From positions 132,281 through 196,280 of the forward strand of contig LUCM01006884.1 of assembly GCA_008360955.1 (NCBI GenBank): 64,000 nucleotides of DNA. The letters are read 5' to 3'. Below the pieces are notes generated by a model. It ran no database searches and was not told the DNA's origin. It worked only from the letters and a program-made list of their open reading frames with translations. Made by a program: the position numbers and the translations under genes. Source of the DNA: Fasciolopsis buskii (taxonomy: Eukaryota; Platyhelminthes; Trematoda; Plagiorchiida; Fasciolidae). Below are positions 23,304 through 36,456 of this stretch, piece after piece (the first letter of the stretch is position 1; each line of letters begins with the position of its first letter).

Positions 23304-25294
23304 GAACAAACTAGTAAACCAACACTCGACATCTAATACATCATGTGCAGTTACCTCTTCAAAAAACAAACCCCAACAAGGCACATAACAAACAACAGTT
23401 CAACAAAGTAAATGCCACTGTGCTCCCATGTAGCTAACTTGTATGTTAGAATAATTCATTGCAGTGACATGAGTTCAGTAGCAAGGGGCCCGGCAGTGAA
23501 TTTTGTGTAGGACTAGTTTTGAAAATTCGTGTTCGTTGTCCCCCATACTATTGGTTCTTGTGAGATTCAGATAGCTATTCTTGGGATTCAGTTGTCAGGT
23601 ACGTGATCAGCGGTCAGGTTGACATTACCAGTGGCCGCAAAATGTGGCTAGTAGGGCATTATTGCACCCAACCACACATTCAAAAGCGGGTAACTCACAC
23701 CTGACATAGGTCATGTACAACACAATCCACACCGATCCTAAACTACAATATCATTCCGAATTTTTGCAACACACATGTTTATTCCAAAAGATGTTAAGAT
23801 AGTACCTGTTTACTCCAGGCTAACTCCCTTACAACCTAAACAGCTGAGGTCCCATGCTGACAAACTAGCAACTTTTAGATGGGTCGTTTTGCGGAACAGC
23901 AAACGAGACCTCAGTTAGTCTGTCGGATGTTGTCCGTGAAAAGAGTGCATTGCTATTCAAAATAATAGTGACAAAATTCTAGTACAATGTGTGGAGTTTT
24001 ATCGGGCAGACTTCAAGAACATACAAGGTGAAATATTTAGTCAATCTTACCGGAATTGTCGGAAGCTGCGCAAAAATCAAAACCGGAAATTTTGCTAGCC
24101 ACTCAAAAAACGCTCATATTCATGGACATCTGGGATGTCAACGGCAAACTTGGCTCTTGTCGAATATATCAGTCTATCATATCTGATCATATCTCAGATT
24201 TGACCAGGAGAGAACCCAAAGGTGAACTCATCTACTCCCTTTAAACTGTACAAATAATTGTAACAGAATCAATCAGCAATCATTCGATTTTCATCTTTGC
24301 TTATTGGCTGGCGTTAGACAAAAGCAAACGACGGAAACTATGAACCGGCCTTTACTATCAAGTCATGCAATTTCTAGCTATTAGTTGCTTCGGTAATTTC
24401 GTACCGACATGCAAACTGATCCTCCGGCAGAAAAGTGCACAAAATGTTCCCCATCCGCCAGACCAAGGAACGAACGATGGTGCTGTCTACGGGTCGACTC
24501 GCATAAAGTAGGTTGGCTAATCTATCATCGGGGTACACGAAGTACACTTAGGCGAATAAGGTCACCGAATCTATGAAGAAACATGAGTGTCAGGAACTAG
24601 GCAGGCGAATCTCACGTCTAACACAAAAAGAAAAACCTGTCAACTAACCCAGCTTATTAGCTGACATACTATGTTATCGAGAATTCGAACCTAAGATTTC
24701 ATGGATCTTAATTGCATTTTTCGGGCTCCCGGGACGAAAGGATGCAGGTCATACGTGACTGAACACGTTAAAAATGCACCATCATCATTGTTTTATTATT
24801 ATGTTCGGTGAACAGGTCAAGAAAAAATGGTCGCAAATGAATAAGGTCACGGTGAATTCGGACCAGTCGTAAAATAGTATGAAGTTAACCCCGTTTTCAC
24901 AAATTCATTTACACGACATTTGGCAACTGGTTCAGCATCTGGGCCTCGGTATTTTACTTCTGGTCAAAACAGACTTTTCAGTTCTTTTGTGAAAGATACT
25001 TTGGTTCAGTTTGCTTTTTCGGAACCTGAAATAACTAAATGTTAATGGCATGTGGTTTGGTTGCAAAAACTGACATGCAAACCGTAAACAGATTTTCAGG
25101 ATCACTACTTCTTTGGTATCCGCCCGATAAGGGATACAGAAAGCGGCAATAGATTCGGCGACTATCATGCAAGCCTTGCCGTTTGTGCCATCGCTGACCT
25201 GCTGCAGACGTGGCTTTTGAGTAAGGTTTAGGTTGTTGAAAATCAACCCCTAACTACCTGGTGTACAGGTGGTCGCACTGTTTAGTTTGCTTAC
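23304..25294. other. Probable intron; one unplaced protein-like stretch
   Basis: A minus-strand frame around 25094-25200 reads GKACMIVAESIAAFCIPYRA with a weak donor (ACG|GTTTGC) and possible acceptors upstream. It does not fit the phase path between the flanking exons, so I leave it unplaced. Nothing else is recognisable. Confidence 0.3.
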
Positions 25295-25368
25295 CGTAAC
25301 CAAATTAAGGACAACCAACAGATGAGTAAATTTTAATTCATATGTAATAATGTTGCGCTTTGCATCCA
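25295..25368 (-). CDS. Internal exon, 74 bp
   Basis: It lies between an acceptor (GGAATGCTTTTTGAG) and a strong donor (TTACG|GTAAGC). The frame reads DAKRNIITYELKFTHLLVVL and then NLVT, probably part of a membrane helix. Phase 1 in and phase 0 out match the exons on either side. The acceptor is weaker than average (GAG with a short T run). Confidence 0.5.
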
Positions 25369-25914
25369 CTCAAAAAGCATTCCATGTTCAGACCAAATAT
25401 GAAAATTTATAGGAATACCGTTTTAAATTTGGTATAATTTATTCCTGAGCACAGTTTGGAGGCTATAGTTTCCACAAATCACTTAATGCAGAATCAAACT
25501 GGGAGCAACTGCCAAATTTTCGACAAAGTAACAAAGGACTAAAATGTTCTTGATCGCAATGTCTGATAGAGGCCGGGAATTTTTGAAAATGGACGTTAGA
25601 AGTGAAATTGGCATCAAAGACCTGTTTTGGCTCACGACACCCTTGCAAAATGGCAATTTTGCACTAAACTGGTCCCCATCATTCCATGTAGCCATGATCT
25701 GGATCTAAGTTCGGATATAAAATATTTCAACAGTTCCACGACAACAGTGTTCTGCTATTGGAAATGAATTAAAACCGATGTATGAAAGTAGCAGGTATTT
25801 CACCCGCATCACTTGAATTCATAGACATGAAAAACTCCAATCGCACTGTCGACGTCAAATAATTAAAATTCCTTTTAAGGTGAACGTGTAGTTCAAAAAG
25901 TAGCAAAGTATCAC

Positions 25915-25953
25915 CTAAACATGGAGAAATGGTGAACACGCTGCAGCATATTG
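25915..25953 (-). CDS. Symmetric micro-exon, 39 bp
   Basis: A very strong acceptor (TTCTGTTCGCCTTACCTCTACTTTGTTCAG read in parts) and a good donor (TTTAG|GTGATA) define a 39-bp exon. In phase 1/1 it encodes ICCSVFTISPCL, a hydrophobic Cys-rich piece; a phase 2/2 reading is also open. Phase 1/1 matches both neighbours. Being a multiple of 3, it could be skipped without a frameshift. Confidence 0.5.
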   Translation of the reverse strand, partial: QYAAACSPFLHV

Positions 25954-26105
25954 CTGAACAAAGTAGAGGTAAGGCGAACAGAAACAAATAAAAGTTATTT
26001 TCAAGCAATGTGATCGTTACGATCATTTGAAACCGTTAAAAAAATGGAGCAATGAGAACACCGTTTCTGCCCAGGCACAGGCATATATGTACGTGAAACA
26101 CTTAC

Positions 26106-26237
26106 AAAATATAGAAAGAACAGGACTAGAGACAAATGAAGCGATGACTAGCGTTCGAAACTGGGTTGATCCATGATCAGTCACAAGTATCAAAGTGATT
26201 TGGGCATTGAATTTTTTTGGATGATATTTGTTTGCTC
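26106..26237 (-). CDS. Internal exon, 132 bp
   Basis: An acceptor (TTACACATGTCCTTAG) and a perfect donor (TTT|GTAAGT, splitting the last codon in phase 1) enclose ANKYHPKKFNAQITLILVTD, then HGSTQFRTLVIASFVSSPVL. Phase 1/1. The second half is hydrophobic and continues into the micro-exon, so together they may form a membrane-spanning segment. No family recognised. Confidence 0.55.
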
Positions 26238-26874
26238 CTAAGGACATGTGTAAGTTATATCAGGAGAATAAGCAAACGGACCCGGTTTACGTTCATTGAT
26301 AACTGGGAAAGAATAGTGCGAAACAAGAAGCCCAAAGGTAGCGACTAAATCTGCTGGTGAGCTTGGAAGAATCTATTTTTAGCTTGCTTCAAGCTTTCCA
26401 GACCTAAAATGGCAATTAGGGTCTGCGTATTTCCTGGGGCGCACATTTGATAAGCATGCTTCTGGAGTAAATTTTGTTCCAGCTTTTTCCGAGGCTTGTC
26501 GAAACTACATTAATGCACAAAATGTTCGTTGAAAAGAAATAAGCTGAAACCCTTCGGTGATTGAGAATGTTAATGGGAGAAAGGCATCTTAGTTTGACAG
26601 CTCAGACTATCACGCACATTTCATATGTCGCGAATTCACATTTCAAGATCCACCAAAACAATTCCATTGGAATATTTAGGACGACGGAAGTTACAAAGCC
26701 AATAGGGGACACGAGAATACGAATATTATATCTTCTCAGAATACACCATAGTTGACCGGGGAAAGTCAGAAGATCTATTCCTCGCCGACCAAATTCCTAA
26801 AAGACTGTCGAAATAGCTGTGCTGCATGGTCAAATTAACATCGGCGTTCTTAGTGAAGATCCGAATACGGATAC

Positions 26875-26941
26875 CCCAATGATGGCAGCTTACCGCACCG
26901 ATGTTTTCGACTTGAAAAAACAGGTTACTACACAAGACCCG
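26875..26941 (-). CDS. Internal exon, 67 bp, alternative donor inside
   Basis: The acceptor GTGTTTTGTTGACAG is strong and lies 40 bp from the previous exon. The frame reads RVLCSNLFFQVENIGA and, if the downstream donor (GGG|GTATCC) is used, VSCHHW as well, leaving phase 1 as the next exon needs. A stronger-looking donor (GCG|GTAAGC at 26894) would give a 48-bp exon in phase 0, which does not fit exon 26106-26237. I chose the phase-consistent one. Confidence 0.48.
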
Positions 26942-26981
26942 CTGTCAACAAAACACTAATTCAACGTACAGGGTAGCTTAC

Positions 26982-27133
26982 AAAGCCAAATAGGCCGACT
27001 AAATGCATCGGATCAGAATTTATTGACCCGATCAATATGACGTCAATAAACGTGCCCTCGAATGTTTTCAGTAAACATGGATAAAGTGCGTGATGCATTT
27101 TTCTAGTGGAGCCGATAACAAATAACAGAAAGT
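26982..27133 (-). CDS. Internal exon, 152 bp, followed by a 40-bp intron
   Basis: The acceptor TATTTTTCCAG and donor TTT|GTAAGC enclose FLLFVIGSTRKMHHALYPCL and then LKTFEGTFIDVILIGSINSD. It enters in phase 1 and leaves in phase 0. The next intron, 26942-26981, is just 40 bp with consensus ends, the size class of short flatworm introns. The reading has two hydrophobic patches. Function not recognised. Confidence 0.57.
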
Positions 27134-29415
27134 CTGGAAAAATACCATTAGATTTACAAGGAAACAAATTGTATCAGGAAAAACTATGCGTTGATGTAGC
27201 TAGCGAATTCTTGTTAAAACCGCTACCAACGACAACTTATTGTGTGCGGTCTGAATTGCGGATTCAAATTAATGTCCATGTTAGTTCACTTTAGGGATAA
27301 AGCCGAATAAATCAACCACAAGAGAATAATTACAATCGGTAGCAGAAACACATATTTCCATGGTGACCTAACTGCTCATTAAAAAAAGCGGTTTGAAAGG
27401 TAGCCTGTAATGAGATCAACAATAGGAACAAATATAGTGGACGCGAAGAGCATGCAGTTAGTTATTTTTAACAGAAAATCGCGACCTTGTTGACTGATTG
27501 CTGGTTAGGTTTGAATCAAGTTAGCGCCAGATTATGCCGAGAGCATGCCAGTTGATTGTCTTGAGGGCAATGTATAAAGACGGGTGATATGAACTACGTG
27601 CCAACGCGTGACTGTTAAACAACCATGCTTTCTCGGCTCAATGTCAAATAATTCCCATTCGCTGGGAAAATATTTTGCACAAATCAAAGTAAGCCACCTT
27701 GCAACGTACGGCCTAGGTACTATTACCTTTCGCCTGTTCTACACTAGGATCACAAGGTTGACGATGGCAGCTCTTCAACTTAGCTGGCCTGTTACATCCG
27801 CAGATAAACCCCCGATAAAGTCACCGAATTCTGGCGGCTTGGACAAAAAACTGGCAGACGGACGTCGTTCGTCGGAGCAATGAACGGCTTTAAGCGTGGT
27901 AGACTTGGATCGCTAATATTAACTGCAAATGAATAGTGTCAAATAGCCAAACCTGATTGAAAAACCGGTTGTATTTTACAGAAATACAAAAAAGTACATC
28001 TGTTTGATTTCGATAAAGTTTCTGTTTAGAAGAGTTTGATTTAGGCCTAATATTCGGTAAAATATTGCGATGAGGCTAGTTCGTGATTTGCATAAGTCGA
28101 GCAACTTAACGCCTGATTCTTCTATCAACTGCAACGAGTAATGTGAGCATAAGTGAAATAGAAATGAACATGTGGTCTCGGAGTATACTGTTTTCCGTAC
28201 TCGTTCATAGCAAAGACTTACGTAAAATGTTTGTACACGAATTTCACAGAAATATCCACACGTTCGAATTGGTGAAACGATTGGGACAGTTCCAGTCAAA
28301 AGCACTCGTCATGCGTGCTCTTATTCTTCGACCCTCGAGGGTTGATTTCATTTGCATATATACACATCCCCCTTCGACACCTCAGTAACAAATAACAGTT
28401 TCACCAACACCAACACAAACGATAGCAAGGACAAAAATTGCGGAAGTAGTAAAATTGCAAATCTAGACTATTCACCTTGAATCGTGGACACTATGGCAGA
28501 TGTGATCGTCAGGTCTACCGCCAATACGGTCTGCTCGTGAAGTCCATCGTGCGTCCGTGTCACCCAGTGTTTTGTACGTTCACCGGTCAATATTATTTCT
28601 GCAAACCAATGTGATCGCCTAGGCGGACACGAATGGACCAATCAGCAATGAATGTTATACCGTAATTGGCACTGACTGGCACAATCCAGTTCACTTGTAT
28701 TTCCGTTCAGTATTGGACTGACAGAAATCTATTTTTAGCCTATCCGTATTTTATCTCTCGGACGGAAACAGAGAGAAAGAGCTAGAGAGAGAGAGACGGA
28801 AGGACAAATCACATTGTCCACTTAGGTGCGTATTCCTCCAGTTCTTCGTCAACCTACCATACTCCAGACGCCCGTTAGAGGACAACAAGAACCGAGGTGA
28901 TAGGGCAAGAGTTTGTCTGATGAATGAGAATTGCCCAAGGCATTTGTTTGATGATCTACTCTTCTTCGCTGGTATGCGCACGTGCGTCCCCGTTCGTGTA
29001 TCTGCATAAACGTAAACATTAGAACTAGCTATGATTCATGGTAACCAAAATGCCCTATTCATCGTACAAAGAGCAATAAGTGAAAATAACATCGAAAATA
29101 CTGTTTAGAATTCGGATATTCATGCGTTATGAAGGTTGTCTAAATCAGACACTTGGGTAGCAACAGTTCAATATGCAACTCCTGATCCTAGGTGTATTCA
29201 TACCGACGGCAACGACAGAAAATGGGTGTTTTTAATTGGATATGAAACAAGACAACTTCCAGCCTAGTAGTGCAGTAATTGTGAAAATTTCTACTGCGGT
29301 ATCAGAACCATGTAAACAGTTGAAAATTTTCACAGGATACTGTATTTCCCATGTTCAAGAATTGAATATGGATCAATCAAATGAGTTACATGCAAGTGTC
29401 TCAATGAAAGCATAC
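27134..29415. other. Probable intron, 2.3 kb
   Basis: Protein-like minus-strand pieces near 28204-28305 (perfect donor TTTTAC|GTAAGT, no good acceptor) and 28856-28981 (donor TATG|GTAGGT) are not needed by the phase path. A short GAGA-rich tract lies at about 28769-28796. Nothing else seen. Confidence 0.3.
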
Positions 29416-29585
29416 CGACAAATTTGCCTAGATAGTCATCATCACTGTACTTAGGATCCAGGTTATTGACTGTCAAAAGGTAACATATGATCAGTTTAGC
29501 CAAGTTCTTTCGATAACCGGACACGTGAATCAACATATCGGATCGAAACAGAATCGCAATCTGATGAGAATGAGGAGAACAGAGA
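29416..29585 (-). CDS. Internal exon, 170 bp
   Basis: The acceptor ACATATTGTTTTTCAG and donor TCG|GTATGC bracket a clearly protein-like frame: LCSPHSHQIAILFRSDMLIH, then YRKNLAKLIICYLLTVNNLD and PKYSDDDYLGKFV. It enters in phase 2 and leaves in phase 1, matching both neighbours. A second acceptor 25 nt inside (TCTCATCAG) would enter in phase 0. Function not recognised. Confidence 0.6.
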
Positions 29586-30159
29586 CTGAAAAACAATATG
29601 TAAATGAATGCCCTGGATACCAGTGTGGTGTCCGAAATCATTCATTTCCGTTCAAGAGGAAAATCATCCACACTTTTCATACTTTTTGTATATTTCACTT
29701 TCAGCGCTCTGGAAGAAGGATGACAAGAGAGACAATAGTTACTTTATTGGTACGAAACAAAAGTGCGTCAAATTAGGCGTAAAATTTAACAAAAATACTT
29801 AATAAGCACTAATTCATTTGTCCTATAATTATTCATTCAATGCCTAGCTGTTTCATTAAGATGGTATCTGTACTTAACGGAACAATATTTGTTGTCAAAT
29901 ACCGATTTTGACAGCAACCATGAAATGCTTGCATTGATATGTTATTACATAGTACTAATGAAAGTGTAACAATAGTAGGTTGATTCAAAACCTCGTACTC
30001 CCGATATCATGTCGTGCTCACTTGCCGGAATTTTTATATAAACCAACCTATTGAAAGTAAGAAATACGAAAACTCTCAGCGTGTCGTCCAGTTTCAACTG
30101 ACCATCCTACTGCTTCCTAGAACGTTTGTAAACGCTTCCTTGTTTGAACGCGCACTCAC

Positions 30160-30233
30160 GTTTCGGTAGCCGCACAGTCATCGTTATGACAAAACTGCTT
30201 GAGAAGTACTTTTTCTTGCATAAAATAGGCGAG
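30160..30233 (-). CDS. Internal exon, 74 bp
   Basis: A long pyrimidine acceptor (TTTCCTTTTTCTTGCGGATTTTCCAG in parts) and a perfect donor (GAAAC|GTGAGT) enclose LAYFMQEKVLLKQFCHNDDC followed by AATE. Phase 0 in, phase 2 out, fitting exon 29416-29585. Another frame is also open here (phase 2 in) but leads into stops in the next exon. Confidence 0.57.
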
Positions 30234-30440
30234 CTGGAAAATCCGCAAGAAAAAGGAAATGGATAAAAAACTAAGTAGTGTATTTTGAATGCCAAAATGT
30301 TTGCAACCATCACGAAAGAAAACAATTTTCATTGAAGTTGAAACGAAACTCACATTTCTGTTGACCAAGGATGAACCGTTTCGGAATAATTTTTATTCAA
30401 GCAATTCGGAAGTCAAAAATCATCATACTACCACTTACAC

Positions 30441-30513
30441 CAATAAAACCTTTTTGGATAAATATGCATTTCCACGAACCATATCACGTGATACATCACC
30501 ACTCCGATTTAAT
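30441..30513 (-). CDS. Internal exon, 73 bp, donor ambiguous
   Basis: The frame reads LNRSGDVSRDMVRGNAYLSK and then KVLL. The acceptor (GGAATGCAG) lacks a pyrimidine tract, but phase 2 entry matches exon 33151-33235. Two donors overlap: TTG|GTGTAA (exit phase 0, fits the next exon) and TTGGT|GTAAGT (better consensus, exit phase 2, does not fit without a further exon). An in-frame ATG lies just upstream, preceded directly by TGA. Confidence 0.42.
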
Positions 30514-33150
30514 CTGCATTCCATTCAGCCCTGTTATTCAAAAGCTATCATAAGATATCCATAATAATGAAAAAATAAATGCTAAATATTTGCAAGTTAC
30601 ATCACTGAACTGTGAGATTTTAACAAAACAGGAAGCTGTTATAATTGTTAATTTCGCTGGATTGAATTCTCCAAAAGACTTTGCATTCGGATCAAAATAG
30701 ACAACCAGATATGAACCGGTTATAAATATAGTTTGATGTTGGTTGTCTTTAGTTGATATTTGCCACTAGATTCTCGGGATTGGGATGAATACATCAGTTC
30801 CGACTAGTTACAAACCCGCTGACATTAAGTAGGCAAATCACGTGAACCGAACTAGGTGATCCTTGCTTGGTATGCCTTTTTATCCGTTCATATTGGCAAG
30901 AAACAGTCTGAAAGTTATTCTGGTGGAGAGCTCCTAAATTAGCACAATTGAAATGTCCATCAAAATGTCAACACGCATGGCAAAAGAATTTCTTCACCGA
31001 CCCCGCCTGCCAGCACTTGCTTCGAAACACAATCAGTCATGCTTTGTAAAGGTTATGACAATTACGAACCGGATGGTGAGTAAAATGTATTTCGTGCACA
31101 ACCAAACTTGCATTTTGGCGAATCTTTAATTCCCGGGTATTATTACGTTATTGTCATTGCTGGATTCGTTAAACAATCATCATCTTCCAATTCAGAGAAG
31201 GGAAACACAAAGATTTATTTCACAGAAACACGAGATTGTAAAACCAGTGTCCCATCCGAATTGGCCGTAAAATCAGGTCAAATATCATGATAATGATTGA
31301 GAAATTAATGTATCATGCAAATTTGCCGATAGCGCAGCAGCCTACGATATTCTTCCGTCTGCGTACTGTTGAAGATGCAAGACTTTCATGCCCTCCGGTA
31401 AACTTTGCTCACGTATCATGGGCGTCTATTCTTCTAGAGCCCGTCGCGAACAAAATTGCAGCTTAAGGCGTGAAACCGGGTTTTAGTTTGGCGTAGTGGA
31501 CACCAGTTGTGCATGATGGCATTCATTTGAACAAGCAAACAACTAAAAATTAGCAAGCAGACACCAAATTCGGTTCTAGAATGTTGCATACATGTTGTCT
31601 AATATAACCCGTCATTGCCGTTCAGATGGGTCACTGTATGGATTTACACGGTAACTCGTCAAGCAATGTGTTCATCTTTTAGTTTACTCTGAACGCGCAT
31701 TTTGTATCGATAAATTCTCTTTTTTTGTCTAATCAACCATAATTTCATTTTTGTTCTCAAATATTATTTTGTTGACCATAAAAACAGAGAGTGACGTAAT
31801 TCGTGGTTTAATTTCTAAATCAAGCAATTGCTTCCTACGTGAAGATGAAAGGCATTCAAGGTTTGATTTCGCCCAAACCGGGAAAGATATGCGCTTAGGC
31901 CTTTTTCTGTCTTCCAAATGAATATGAACGGAATACTGATGGGAGTAATCGATGTGTTATGCTATGCGACGTTTTGTGGAGCTATTTTGATGAATACAAC
32001 AATTGTCCAGTATTCTATCCGCGCAGTTTGTTTGGGCAATGCGTAGTTGAACATTGTCGAAAACACTGCTAAATCGAAAGGGCTCTGCATTACCTGTACA
32101 TGTACTTTTAATTCTTCCCAAAATATGTTGAATATATCCCCTTAGGTATTGCTAAACGACACAAATACTGATTCTTTGAATCAATGTGTCAAAACAAGCC
32201 AAACTATCTGCTGTCATGAAATCCGTACGTACTATACCGTGTATAAACCACTGGCTTATTTGAGCTGTGGTACCCTGCTTGTGCTGATCGTTCCGATATT
32301 GATCAAAAATGAAGTAGTTCATCCACTTATTAAGTACATGTCTTGACCAAACTCTTCCACTTATGTTCGAAGACTATGCTACAAAACGTAACAATTTCAC
32401 AACAATTCAGTTAACAAATAAGCATGTTTAGAAGTCGCAGCCTATCTAAAAGATGGAAAAAAATAGAAGTCGTCTGTTTTGGCGTCAAACAAATACCCAG
32501 TCGGATAAAAAACGTGACATTGTTTCCAAATAAAAAGCAAACATCGAGGAGTTTTTAGGACAAAAGTAGACCGTGAATAGCACATCGGCACTTCTGCTCA
32601 TAAATTTTGACGGACTGTCACTGATATTTCCAGGACTATCCAATTGTCGAGTGAAATAACTTTGATCCATTCGTCAACGTTCTATCTTTTTGGACCTTAG
32701 GGCAGCCCTGTAATGTGTAAAGAAAAAACTCAAAACAACTACCGATGCAACGCGGTCCCTCAACTTATTTTCCTGTTACGCGTCCAGTGCTCCCAATGAT
32801 TACCAGGGCTGATATAAGAAACCGGAGTAGAAATTACCCTACCCCCCAGGGGGCTCCGCTGAATTTTTACCATTTTCCCGTTTATTACTACGCATTGGGC
32901 GAGGTTCTTCAAACGTTTTTTGGGGATAAGTACTTGGTTGTTTTGATTTTCCTCCAAGGGTTTGCTCGTCTAGCCACTAGGGCAAAATCCTGTGGTGTCC
33001 ATTTTTTTACTCACCACTCGATTAATGCAGTTCATCAAGCGATTCAATGCAAAACGTTGGCCAGTTTACTGATCTGCTTGAACTAAAACTAATTGGAAAA
33101 GTTGAATGGTCGTTCCAAAGTTTTCAAATTTAACTTCTTCTAATACTTAC
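30514..33150. other. Probable intron; nothing recognised
   Basis: No repeat family or paired splice sites with a protein-like frame were found in this 2.6-kb stretch, only short ORFs on both strands. Confidence 0.4.
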
Positions 33151-33235
33151 TTTACTGGATTGAGGTGGAAATAGTGCAAACGCAACGAAAACGTCTCCAA
33201 ATTATTAGTCACATTTTGTGAAATTATGTAGGCTA
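33151..33235 (-). CDS. Internal exon, 85 bp
   Basis: The perfect donor GTAAA|GTAAGT ends a frame reading AYIISQNVTNNLETFSLRLH and then YFHLNPV. I place the acceptor at GCGACCAG; the frame is open for about 15 more codons upstream, so the 5' edge could be earlier. Phase 1 in matches exon 38001-38070, and phase 2 out matches exon 30441-30513. Confidence 0.5.
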
Positions 33236-36200
33236 CTGGTCGCATATACGTTGTAAAATTTGGGACCAAACGTAAACATTACAGACCGACCTTTCGTTCG
33301 ATACGGGTTTCCAGAGTTTTCCCGGGTTGCTATTTTGTTATTCATATATTTCTGATATGATAGTTTCGCGAGAACAACCCAAATAGTCAGGCACTGAGGA
33401 CCGCGGTGTAATAGGATGGCACGAAAATTCGGAAGAACGTGGTGTATTCGGGACGCAAAAGGAGACAGATTCGGGTCATACTGGAAGATCGGTCCTGTTG
33501 CCTCGATTCGAACGATCGACTTTGTGAGTGCAGACCAGTTTGAACATTTTTCATTCACTTGCACAAATCCGAACTTCTCAGTTCCGTGATTATTTGCTTG
33601 TCAAACCTGAATTCTTAGCTTCTTGGTCTTTTTCATTTACCTGTATCAATAACAATAGCTCAGTCAAACGAGCATATGCCCGTTCAGGTATCGGCTGTCA
33701 CTTGGGTCCTATCTTACGTTTGAGGCATCCGTTAAAATCTGACTTGCTTCGGAAGGTACCCGTGGACTTGGAAACACCGTAAGGCCAAACAATTCATGTT
33801 TCATTCCTGGAAAAATCTAACGTGAATGACTAAATTTTGTTAAACATGGCGAAGAGAACTAGTGTCTGTTAAAACACTAAATGTTTTCGCGTTTCATCAA
33901 AAACACTCTTTTATTTGTTAACCAATTAAAATTTGATGCATACAACCTGAAAAGTTTACAAAATTAGACTGAAAAGAAACGGGACTTTTAAAAACTGTCT
34001 TACTTTCGCCCACGGATGCGTGATGTACGACAGGTAGCAACTAGAAAATCATATATAATGGTTATGTTTGCCGCGTTCCGGTTATGATGAACATGGGACA
34101 ACATACGTTCACCAATTACTGGTTTGAGTGGAACCATTTGCTAGTGCAATTTTGGATGATTCACCAAGTCTTCGAAGTCAAGGCTGAGTGGCTCATCTTC
34201 TGACTGACCGGTATGCAAGTCCTCAAAAATGCATCACCTGTATTGAACAATACGAAGAAAGAGAATAAAACAAAAAGTTTGTACTTCTACGTTGGGTGAT
34301 TTTATTTGAGAAAGAGCTTATTGAAAAAGGAACCTGTTTTAAAAATGAGCCGGGTAGAGTCATGTCTTCTATCTTATTTAGTGCTGTATTACCCACAAAA
34401 CCGTCTTACGTATCTATACCTACTGAAATTTCTGCCGGCGAAATATAAAAGCAATTTAATATTTCGAAGAAAGTCTTTACCAAGTTACTTCTGCCCTCCT
34501 TCCCTCGAGTATAGACACCCCCGAGGAACTCATCGCACAACAACAGTCGAAGAAAATGTTGACTTTCACTCGATGGCTTTTGTCATACAACAGCCTTCTT
34601 GTCACTGTAGCATAAAGCACAATGTGCCTGGGACTGGAAGTCTGCGGAATGTAAATCAGGATACTTTGAGATAGATTCTGACAGAGGAATAGTAAGGTTG
34701 ATCGAAATGACAATCTAGCAGCAGTGCACGAATAAATATTGCCAAATAAATTGAATGGTTTTTTGCCGATCGATTTGACAAACCTTCAGTTTTCTTGCCC
34801 AACGATTGGGCTGTTGCTTTTTTGACAACAAAGCACGTACGTCGGCCCCGACAGAATTAAAAACGTCCAGAATGAATGAAACTTGGTGCAAACATTTGTA
34901 GCGACCGTCATGTCACGATGTTAAGCATCACACTAAATATCTCCTAGTCTCTTCATTTGCCCAGACAAATTGTTTCGTGTCCTTGGTTGCTCAGCCCAAA
35001 CTATCTTTCACTCCCAGTCTCGCGATTTCCAATAGTCAGTTTGAAACACCATTTTCCATATCGTCAACTCGGTCGGTTACCAAGAAATGGAATAGCGTTA
35101 CACTTCCCGGATCATTGCGAACGGTTGGTCACATTTTCGTCAGGTGGTTTTGTGCCCGACGATGTCCGCGGTTTTTTGCCTGACCCAAACAACAAGGACA
35201 ATAAATGGTAAATTTTAGTGCCATAAAACGGAAAAACTCACATCCGTTTGAAATGTTTTCTCAAAAATAAACGGAAATGCCGATTTTTCGGATGGCTCAG
35301 ACGCATGCTCGAGTTTCAGTTGACATTTTAGTTGGATGAACAATTTACTGGGAAGAGAAGAAAAAATGAAATAGTGAAAGGCAAATTTTCCTTTCAAATG
35401 ATAGAACTTTTCGTTGGAACGAAACAAACCGTTATCTTAGCCAATTTCAACTTTGAACATCCAAAATTAACAGCAACATCGTTCTTACCTGGACGTTCGT
35501 GGCAACAGCGAGCCAAAAAATGTTAAAGTATCCTTCAAAAATTAGAATAGCCCCTGGGCGATTGGATCCCTCAAATCAATCAGCGCGGCTGCATCAAACA
35601 GTTGTAACAGACGTGATAAAAAAGGTGTCAACATCGCAATCTTTCTGTCTGACTGGGTCAAACCATCAAACCTTTTGCAAAAACCAAAGTTTCGACAACA
35701 AGCTTCAAATTCTGTAAAGGTGGTGTTTCAGTCCTCCGCTTGCTGTCAATCACTGGTTACGTTTACTCAAAAAGCGTGACGTTTAATTTTATTTTCAAAT
35801 CCGCGGGCTCCCGCCGGTGTGTTCACGGTGTAGAGCACTTGGCTGTTTAATATAAAAAAGAATTAGACTAAATTGATCAAAAGACCAAATGATGATAGGA
35901 CTTATCAATTTAGCATGAGTTCCTGTAAGAATATAACCTCGGTTGCCAACTGGAGAATCAAATTACGCAAAGACACATCGTATTGATTAGGCCTTAGGCA
36001 AGAGTTTTTGAAAAAGCAATTTGAACCGCCTGTCACACAAAAAGTCTGTCTTAACTTACTAAAACGGTACATCATTGGAAAACAAAACCGTTGGCTTCAC
36101 ACTTCAATAATCATAAACGCTGCTCCGTGGTTACTATACTTTAGAACTGAAAACCAACGGGACCAAAAGTCCCCCTTATTCATTAAACACTCACGACTGG

Positions 36201-36456
36201 TTGTCATTGTGGTAGAAAGAACAGTCCTGGTTTGATAAAATGGATTACTGCATAATCAACCTATCAGCTTGTCAAGATTCATTGCAGTTTGTAGTGCTCT
36301 GTTTAGCTCGGGTGTTATGCCGTAGCACAGGGAGGGAAATTTGAAGGAAAATTCCACGTTTCAAACAACGGCACCATAGCCCTATCGTAATAGCAGTTGC
36401 ATGTTTTATCTTGTGGCGAGTGAACGTTCTTCACCGTGTGTCGTATTCCAATTTAA
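33236..36456. other. Probable intron; nothing recognised
   Basis: Scattered ORFs of up to about 120 codons on both strands (for example 34306-34674 plus, 33205-33564 minus) lack good splice sites or family motifs. I see no mobile element here. Confidence 0.35.

Noticed and set aside
29705..29749. Plus-strand 45-bp exon-like piece with strong acceptor and GTACGA donor
   Set aside because: It lies inside a well-supported minus-strand gene with no other plus-strand exons around it.
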